A stretch of DNA of 64,000 nt from CAZELM01 sp964512995 (lineage in GTDB: Bacteria > CSSED10-310): assembly GCA_964512995.1 (NCBI GenBank), contig CAZELM010000007.1:1-64000 (forward strand), in the 5' to 3' direction. The notes beneath the pieces are model-generated. The model did not search any database. It was not told the origin of the DNA and was given only the letters and a program-made list of their open reading frames with translations. The translations under genes were made by a program, and so were the position numbers. Position 1 is the first letter of the stretch; the number at the start of each line of letters is the position of its first letter. Shown here one piece after another: positions 16,879 through 24,700 of this stretch.

Positions 16879-18468
16879 TCAAACCGTATACGTGAAATAC
16901 CGCCAGTCACTCCACGGACAAACCTGGTTGCCGACCTTCGCCCGGACTCGCCAGCGGCCGCGTTGAGCGCCAACGAACATATGCTCGTAATTGCTGCTCG
17001 ACAGTGCGTTCGATACCAGCCATATCAGATTTGCTTCAGCAGCCCAGACTCCCGCAGAACGCGCGCCAAAGGCATCGATCTCAATATTATAGGTGACTCC
17101 GCTCAAAGCGATTGGATCCCAACGGAAATGCGTCAATCGTGGGAAATGATCGAACACATCACCGGGGAGCGGATCGCGAAGAATGGGCACCACGCCACTC
17201 CACCAGTTAATCGTTGGATCTCCCAGGAGCGTCATTCCATAATACCACCGCCGTTCGTCGATATCGTGGGTACTTCCGAGCGCTTTCCACCAATCCACAA
17301 ATGCTTCTCCAACCGTCTTGCCCCCACTCATCGGTCCATAGAAATTTTCGAACATCAGCATTGAACCGGTCTTTGTGCTTCCAACAGCAGCCAATCCATT
17401 ACATTTCGATCCACCGAATTTATCGAAAATGTACCACCCGGCCATATAATCCGCTTGTGTAAAACGAGCATTACTGCATGCAAACAGATTGTAAAAATAA
17501 GCGTTCGGCGGATTGATATCCCGCAGATAACTGTTCGGAACCCACTCGCTTCCACCGGGAATTTTAAATGAGTGGCCTCCCGGAGATGAGTGTGCACAAA
17601 CTTGCGCCCAGGCACGATGCTGGTTGATCTCGGCTTTATACCGATCCACATCGGTTGCTGCCGGCTCGTTGATGATCTCGATATTCGCGGGAGAGAACAT
17701 CTGATCGAATGCACAATCATCAAAACCAGTCCAGTCATCATCCACATACGCCAGCGCTCTGTTTGAATAGCCGAATAATCCTTTCCGAAACTGGTGATTG
17801 CGAGCAAAATAATCATTGATGAGTTTCGTATCGTTTCCATTTTCAGTCGGAGTCCAGATGCGGCCCACCCAAATCTCAGGCTCAACACCCGTCGGATGCT
17901 CACTGAACTTTCCATCATTATCCGGATCGTTCCAGGCTCCATTCAGATCCATATAATAAAGGTCGCATGGAAATTCTGAGTTTGAATTGAAAAAATCATC
18001 GTTATTCGTGAATTCGAACCAGGCAGTCGGGAGACTTCCAACGAGCAGAACCCCCACAATCGGTGATTGCTGTTTGATAAAAATGCGTATAGAAGCAGGA
18101 ATGCCACCCTTCACACGAAAAGCCATTGCATAATACCCTTCATATGCGACATCCCGGATGTATTGATCGATGGATGACTTGATTGAAGGATAGATATCAT
18201 GATTGATCAACACCAGCATTTTGCCTTTTGGGAAATGCAGCGGGGAGTAATTTTCAAGATACCGAAGGTCGGTGGAAAATACCGGTCGCGGTTGTTCCTC
18301 CGTCACCAACGGAGCAGTAACCATGCGAGAAGAATACACCGCGAATGTCTGCAAAGGGATATTATCCCTGTCAATGTGTTCCAGGTTGCGTACACGGGAA
18401 TAGTTGATCTTAAATTGACGCAACTGCTGTACTTTGCCGATATTTATCTTTGAGAACATATTACTCAT
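16879..18468 (-). CDS. Peptidase C25 (gingipain)-like cysteine peptidase
   Basis: 529 residues with the caspase/gingipain fold layout: a strand-loop block LLVGSLPTAW, a Ca-binding-like acidic loop DPDNDGKFSE, EIWVGRIW, the catalytic His in VCAHSSPGGHS (His293) and the catalytic Cys in LFACSNARF (Cys331). MTLLGDPTI closes the domain, as in C25 relatives. The last about 80 residues form a beta-sandwich (Fn3-like) tail. Gingipain relatives are normally exported with a signal peptide, a propeptide and a sorting domain; here the protein starts directly with MSNMFSKINIGKV and has none. GAAAGGAGCGTTTGA supports the start. Its intracellular location and nearness to the defence island make a regulated cell-death or processing role conceivable (speculative). 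Confidence 0.75.
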   Translation of the reverse strand: MSNMFSKINIGKVQQLRQFKINYSRVRNLEHIDRDNIPLQTFAVYSSRMVTAPLVTEEQPRPVFSTDLRYLENYSPLHFPKGKMLVLINHDIYPSIKSSIDQYIRDVAYEGYYAMAFRVKGGIPASIRIFIKQQSPIVGVLLVGSLPTAWFEFTNNDDFFNSNSEFPCDLYYMDLNGAWNDPDNDGKFSEHPTGVEPEIWVGRIWTPTENGNDTKLINDYFARNHQFRKGLFGYSNRALAYVDDDWTGFDDCAFDQMFSPANIEIINEPAATDVDRYKAEINQHRAWAQVCAHSSPGGHSFKIPGGSEWVPNSYLRDINPPNAYFYNLFACSNARFTQADYMAGWYIFDKFGGSKCNGLAAVGSTKTGSMLMFENFYGPMSGGKTVGEAFVDWWKALGSTHDIDERRWYYGMTLLGDPTINWWSGVVPILRDPLPGDVFDHFPRLTHFRWDPIALSGVTYNIEIDAFGARSAGVWAAEANLIWLVSNALSSSNYEHMFVGAQRGRWRVRAKVGNQVCPWSDWRYFTYTV

Positions 18469-18960
18469 TCAAACGCTCCTTTCAATATCATTGGATTATC
18501 CCAACTGAAACGCTCCTGTTCAGTCTGGTTATTGTCAGATCGTATATCCCATCGACAACACATGTAATGTATGGAATATATGAATGAATACACAATACAT
18601 ATGTCGAGATTCCACCGGAATGATACCGTTAGCGTATAGGAAGATGATTTTACACTCTGCCGAAAAATAAATGATCGATAAAATATTTTCTGTTTCAGCC
18701 GCCTCGATTAATGTTCAGCAGCGATTTGCCCAATATTCATTCCCAATGCCTCGAACCATTCTTAAAAACTACTCTGAGTTTAACCAAAGTGTGACACAAT
18801 GTCAACAATTTATTGAAATTTTTTTCAATCAATCCCGGAATGCAACTATTCGTCACAATAATGAAGGATTTTATTTCATGACCCGGGAGAAATCGACAGC
18901 CATTTTCATCATCCCGGCTCTGTTTTCCCAGTCGAAGGTGCTTGTGAAACCGAGCATTGT
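18469..18960. other. Gene-free stretch, AT-rich
   Basis: About 490 bases between the C25-like peptidase and the 141-residue protein genes. I see no credible frame, RNA gene or repeat. The part just upstream of 18468 must hold the peptidase promoter, but I cannot pick a clear -35/-10 pair. Confidence 0.5.
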
Positions 18961-19386
18961 TCATTGATTGACCTGGATCGACCGCCAGATGTCTTTGATC
19001 ATGGTAATGTCATCTGGCAGGTCGAAATAAATAGCGATCTGAACATGACCATCTCTCCCGATCACATACCCATAAAACGATGCATGCGGTTCATCTTCCC
19101 ATTCTTCATCCAATCGATAGGCATAGCGAATGATTCCTGCTTCGTGTTCCGTCATCTGATCGAATGCGAATGGGCTTGTTTCGTCACGGATCCATTGATA
19201 CCGTTCATCCATCGTCTCCTGAGTATGGTTATCCCACACGGCAATCCAGATACTGATGCCGGACCGCCAGAGCACCAGACATCCGTCTTCCGGCCGCTGA
19301 CTGAACGAGCAAGGCAAATTGATCATCCAATCATCTGTCAACTGATAAACACCTTCAACTTTCTGAAATTCCGTCTGGAGCGTCAT
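18961..19386 (-). CDS. Hypothetical protein, 141 residues
   Basis: Not recognised. It starts MTLQTEFQKVEGVYQLTDDW; the middle has paired strands (GCLVLWRSGISIWIAVW) and an acidic helical part, and it ends with YVIGRDGHVQIAIYFDLPDD and a short helix. No signal peptide or membrane segment. The mixed alpha/beta pattern and size resemble small immunity-type proteins, but that is only an impression. The ATG at 19386 is chosen for TCAAAGGAGACATGT in front of it; an in-frame ATG at 19419 has no such site. Confidence 0.7.
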   Translation of the reverse strand: MTLQTEFQKVEGVYQLTDDWMINLPCSFSQRPEDGCLVLWRSGISIWIAVWDNHTQETMDERYQWIRDETSPFAFDQMTEHEAGIIRYAYRLDEEWEDEPHASFYGYVIGRDGHVQIAIYFDLPDDITMIKDIWRSIQVNQ

Positions 19387-19752
19387 ACATGTCTCCTTTG
19401 ATACCGGTTGAATGTACATCTATCCTATTGTTCCCGATCCATACCGTAAAATCGCAATCCACCCGCAAATGAAAAACCCCATCTTCTTACACTGCGGCTC
19501 GATTCAGTCCTTTTTCGTGGATTGTGATTTCTGAGCTCTTCTGCACTGTTTTAATGTTTGAAAAATCATCTGATTCCTCAACCATGATAAATTGTCAATT
19601 TTGACTATAATTGCATTTTTATTCATTGTCAATAGAACATCAAAAAAATGATCCCATTGGATATAAACTGAAACGATTCATAACAAACAACGATCACTTG
19701 AATGGATCGATAGATCTAAATCATCATCGTGGAATGAGAGCGCCTGGCTTAT

Positions 19753-19877
19753 CTCCCTCACCCCGCCGGTGCGAAGGCGGCAATGATAAAAAGGCGTGTT
19801 CCCTCACACCGCCGGCCTTGTTCAGAAATCATACCAGGCGGATTTGGCCGACGACCCACTCCCGGTGGGAGAGGGTA
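19753..19877. repeat. Dispersed GGTGAGGG / GGGAGAGGG repeat, reverse orientation
   Basis: Reverse-orientation member of the family at 1880 and 10226: CTCCCTCACCCCGCCGG (19753), CCCTCACACCGCCGGCC (about 19800) and GGCCGACGACCCACTCCCGG with TGGGAGAGGGT (to 19877). It lies in the 550-base stretch between the 141-residue protein and the SIR2 gene. The rest of that stretch shows nothing recognisable. Confidence 0.7.
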
Positions 19878-19936
19878 AAAATCAGCCATCTTATGCATAA
19901 AAGACTAATACTCACAAATTCAAGCGTGACAATGTC

Positions 19937-21787
19937 CTAGGTGTCATCTTCCATCGAAATCGGCACACATTGCTTTTGAATATAGCATGCTTCAGCATTT
20001 TTCTTTTCTAAAATGGAAAATCCATCTGCCAGATTTGGCTTTTGGCATAGTATTTTTAATGTTCCAAACAGGTCGCGATGATTCAGATTGTTATCGGGAT
20101 TCTGCTGTTGATTAGCCAGTTTTAATCGGGCAAGATAAGATAATGCACTATGCTTGGTGTTGATCATTATGACTTTTGGGGTTTCTGATTGTATTACTTT
20201 TTTGTTAAGACTCATCAATTTTTGGGTATTTTCTGATAATTCTTGACGATTGACGAATATGAAATAAATGGATTTGTCACGGAGCAAAGCAATCTCGCTC
20301 ACTTTCTCTATTGTTCTCACAAGCAGCCGATCATTTAGACCATGTCCAACAATATGCCAGATTACTGATTTTTTATCTGTCTGTTCTAAGCAATCCATAA
20401 GGTAGTTTTGTGATGCGGAATATAGAGACGATAAATCAGGCTTGATGAATAGCGATGATTGAATTTCTTTGTCTAACCCTGCAATTGCCATGGAATCGAG
20501 ATGCGAGATGTCACCATGCACTTTAAATAGTGCTTTTACAAGATGAGATTTCCGTTGATCCGGTTGATGAGTTAACTGATGAACCAGATTTTTTGCTTCT
20601 GCTGTGGTTGAAATAATCTCCCATCTCCCCTCATTACGTTTATCATTGTGGTGACTGTGAACCGCACGATTCGCAAATCCCGTGTAATTCGTCGATATCC
20701 ATGTATTAAATGGCATGTCTGCAGCAAACAAAGATTCACGCATAAATCCCCAATCAAATGCAAGTATTTTGTTCCTGAATTCGTTCCGTAACGCCTTTTC
20801 GATAAGAAATGAATGATATAGAATTTGATTTTTTTCTTCTTTACACAACGTTTGAATAGAATTTTTTATTGAACTGAGTAACTTACTCCACCATTCATCC
20901 AGATTATTGGGATACTCACCTAATTCTATATCAGGGCATTTGGTACCGTCTGTTTTTTCAATATGAACATTTAAAGGAAACCGCGTCCTTTCCGCCTCCT
21001 TTTCAATCAGGAATTTTATTCTATAATCAAGAATCGATAATTCAGAAAGTCTGTTCATGATTGATGATGTTGGATCAAGTCCAAATCCACCGTGTTTATC
21101 TGCGATTTCGAATCCTGCGCCTGTTACCAGTACATTGAATCCATCGGGAAAAATCAGATTACCAGGGGGCGAAAGTTCTTTCTCAATTTTTTCTTTTATT
21201 CCATGAATAACATCACAGCTTTTTGTTCGGAAAGTTATCTCAAGTTTATCTGATGTTTGATGCGCTTGATCTGTATTTTTTTGTTTTTGTTCTTTTTTTA
21301 TTATAAGTACATCAGATGTGTGATATGCACTGACTGGGATAAATTCAATATTACTAAAGTTACAAAAGATCGCTTGGCCATTCTCAACTACTGATTGAGC
21401 TATGTAGTCATCGCAATTCCCCTGTTTATCGATGATAAAATATAGTTTACATCTTGAATAATTACACGCTTCCTCATGTCGTTCTTTTTTATTGTTCGGT
21501 TCAATCTTTTCAATCTCACTCTTTATTTTTTCCATACCGTTCTTTACTCTGGAGTCCGCAGGTATCCACCACACGAATATCCGCCCATTTGGTGACGAAA
21601 TAGCTTGATTGTTACGGAGCCATGGAGCTGCAGATATACTGTCCGAAATTATTCCGTCATTGCTATATTGATTAGATTGATCTCCGATTCCAATGGAGAT
21701 GGCATCCGTCAGTATTCTCCAGACATGAAGTGCAAAACGTCTCGAATCATCTATCACCACAACATGAACTCTTTCCGCTCCATTCAT
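19937..21787 (-). CDS. SIR2-family NADase-like effector with receiver-like N-terminal region
   Basis: 616 residues. Residues 215-500 carry a SIR2-type fold: NVLVTGAGFEIAD (221-225 loop), ISTNYT with Asn367, KVHGDI with His424 and HIVGHGLNDRLLV (481-486). The Asn and His are those needed for NAD hydrolysis in SIR2 proteins, so an active NADase is predicted. Residues 1-165 resemble a two-component receiver: VHVVVIDDSRRFALHVWRIL with the acidic pair D13-D14, YFIIDKQGN with D120 as a possible phosphoacceptor, IPVSAY and VLIIKK. The D14-D120 distance is well over the usual 40-odd residues, so this is either an inserted or a degenerate receiver. The start overlaps the end of the giant upstream gene by 41 bases, and CAGGAGAGGAGAG precedes it. 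Likely role: effector of the pair, depleting NAD when triggered (inference). Confidence 0.75.
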   Translation of the reverse strand: MNGAERVHVVVIDDSRRFALHVWRILTDAISIGIGDQSNQYSNDGIISDSISAAPWLRNNQAISSPNGRIFVWWIPADSRVKNGMEKIKSEIEKIEPNNKKERHEEACNYSRCKLYFIIDKQGNCDDYIAQSVVENGQAIFCNFSNIEFIPVSAYHTSDVLIIKKEQKQKNTDQAHQTSDKLEITFRTKSCDVIHGIKEKIEKELSPPGNLIFPDGFNVLVTGAGFEIADKHGGFGLDPTSSIMNRLSELSILDYRIKFLIEKEAERTRFPLNVHIEKTDGTKCPDIELGEYPNNLDEWWSKLLSSIKNSIQTLCKEEKNQILYHSFLIEKALRNEFRNKILAFDWGFMRESLFAADMPFNTWISTNYTGFANRAVHSHHNDKRNEGRWEIISTTAEAKNLVHQLTHQPDQRKSHLVKALFKVHGDISHLDSMAIAGLDKEIQSSLFIKPDLSSLYSASQNYLMDCLEQTDKKSVIWHIVGHGLNDRLLVRTIEKVSEIALLRDKSIYFIFVNRQELSENTQKLMSLNKKVIQSETPKVIMINTKHSALSYLARLKLANQQQNPDNNLNHRDLFGTLKILCQKPNLADGFSILEKKNAEACYIQKQCVPISMEDDT

Positions 21788-24700
21788 ATAAAGCTCTCCT
21801 CTCCTGAGTTAATGCTACCTCAACACGTGCATTTTCTGCACTCTCTGAGTTACACGGTACTATTTTCAGACACCAATCGATCATGGCAGCAGCGAGTCGT
21901 GCAAGATATAAACCTGTCCCATGGGAGATACGATGGATATCCTGATGACGATCCTGCTGTTCGAATTTTACCAGACGATTGATGTCATAGCTTTCAATCC
22001 CTTGAAAAGTATAATGAAAACCTTCTTCATCAATTTTGAGTGTCACTTTCTGCCTGCAGGTTTTATTGTTATAAAAACCATGGATTTTCCAATTCATATT
22101 CAATTCCCTGATAACTAGGGTGATAAAAAATGACGTTCTATTATTAGATAAAGATAAATTTTCTATTGAGGAACCGCATGAATTCTCATATGTAAACCAA
22201 TCTCCCATTAACTTATGCATCTCTTCTATAAGTGAATGTACCTGTAGAGATGAATTATTTTCCGTACTCGTACTCATAAGACCCTGCAGGACCCTCAGGG
22301 TTGCCGGGATATTCTCAAGATGTTCCGCACGTCTGGATACATATTCCGAGAACCTGGAGGCACCTTGAAGTTTAACTTGCCCATCTGCAATTTCATATGG
22401 ATTTAGAGAATGTGAAATTTCCTTGAATTCAAAGGCATGTTCATTCAATCGTTCTAAAAGACCATGACTTAATACACGATCAACGAGGTATTTCTGAACA
22501 ACAGCGCTGTTTTTAAATTCCTTGGCGGCATTGTTTACATATTCCAGAGCTTTTCTGTAAAGAGAAAGGCTCGGTTCATAGATTTGATAATTGACTTCCA
22601 AATCTTCTAAAAAGACTAGACTCTCATAACTCCACTTTTCTAATTTTTCGCTAAATAGTAAATGCATGGGATGAATGTCTTTTCCGTTTGTCGTTAATTT
22701 GATATTACCATAGGCTTTTAGATATATTACTCTAAACTCTTCAAGTATTTTGGACCAGAAACGTTTCGAATGACGCATGATATGATTATCAGCACTCAGA
22801 CATTTCGGAGCATCATGAACAAGAGGATTGAAGTCAATTTTACCTGGTTCCTTTCTCATGTTTCTGGCGAGATGTAATAATTCGCTTGCTATTGAATAAT
22901 AAGGTATTAAGTTTTCAAGCAATAATTGATTGCCTCGTTCTTTATCCAGGTTTTTCATGTTATCTAAAGAATCTTTTCCTGGTCGTTTACTTTCCTCATG
23001 CCCTTCACTTATATTTTTAGATTCACTCGTATCTGTAATTGGTATCAATCCAATCCATCTTTTCCAGGCGACTAGTGCCTTTCCGTAGATTTTAACTTTT
23101 TTATCTTTTTCATTACTGTCATCTGTTAGAATGTTTATAACATCGACTACCGTATTGATTTCGATATGTTGGATCTGATCGGGATCCACCGGACTTACGA
23201 TGGCGGAGAATATCTCGAATTGTTCAGGAATTTTGATGCCTTGTTTTTCCAATATATTCAGTTGTTTTTTGACTCGTTGTGAAAGATTATTCCTGCCCTG
23301 GGCTTCGAGCAATCGATAAGCGATAATAAAACTCAGGTGCGGACTGATGCAGATTCCCAATGCATATGTACGACAGATCTCATGCGCAATAGCATCATCA
23401 AGCCCCTCTTTCGCACGACTTTGCCTACCGAGATATTCACCTACCGCGGCAAAAATCGGTTGCAGATTGATCCAAGGGACAGTAAACTTTTCTTCAATAC
23501 CATGTTCAGAGTTCCTTTTTTCTCCAAGATATTTGGCTGCAAACTGCAACGATAGATTCACAGATCGAAGCGCTTCCAGTACCATTCGGGGTCTTCCAAG
23601 TTCAAGATGTGATCGAACGACTTTTGCCCGACGACCAAGTATCTTTAAAAAACCAGCAGAGATGGGCATGCATTTATCTTTATGGACACATTCATCTGGA
23701 CAGTTCTTTTGAGTGGTTTTGGATTTTAACCGTATCGCATAAATCGATTCAGTATAGGATTCACCATCAACGAGCCATTTCAGCATAAAAGTCCGAATTC
23801 GATCTTCCAGCGAATCCGGTGAACCAGCCCATGCACGGCACTCTTTATCTATCGCATCGATTATTTCAGTATAAATTTCAGCATATCCAGTAACACATCT
23901 GAACGAAGCAGTATCGGCGGCATTTTGGCTTATCTCACCGGATTCTGTCGTAGAGTTTTCTTCTTTCTTAGTGACAATAATCCGTGCGATATCCAGCAAT
24001 TCGTGATTCATTAAGTCAAGGCAGTGTTTGATAATCGCCTTGAACATCATACTGTCATTCAGACGACGAGATCGCTGAAGGCTGCGACTCAACCATTGAA
24101 TCAAACAATCGATCTTATTATTAGCTAATAATTCCGCAAGCTTCCAATTTTGCTTTTTCAGCTCAGACCATTCAACACGGAATAAATTTAGTTCATGCAG
24201 AAACCAAGGGACATTAACAGTATTATCAGGGGAAATTTTTTCGATTTCAAGCAGATGGATATGCGGAGATGCGCAGGCCAGAGCCTCTGGTAATCGCGAC
24301 TTATTAATCTCGTTTTCGATTTTCAATAATCGTGAGATTAGTTGCTTTCTTTCTTCCGAGCGGTACGCCTTTGAAACAGGATAAAAAATTCGGATGACAT
24401 TCACATTTCCTTTATCACCGGCAATCAGAACCTGTGAAATATGAGGGGTAAGGGAACTCTTTCCCTGCCCATCAAAATGAGGAATAATACATCCTTCCAA
24501 TGCGGTCATAGGGAGATCAATTCTATCGATTCGGACACCCGGAATCTTGAGCTTTAGATCATTTCTCTTTCCACCTCCATTATCGCTGAGTTCTTGCAAA
24601 TTTGGCATTCGGGGAGGATTATGAATGAGCAGCATTTTCCCGTTTGCTGTGAGTGCCATCACTCCATTTGATCTCTCTCCTGGTTCACTGTTATCACTGA

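Noticed and set aside
24400..24560. Walker A-like DGQGKSS in the giant propeller protein
   Set aside because: The first Gly of GxxxxGK is missing and the segment fits a propeller strand loop.
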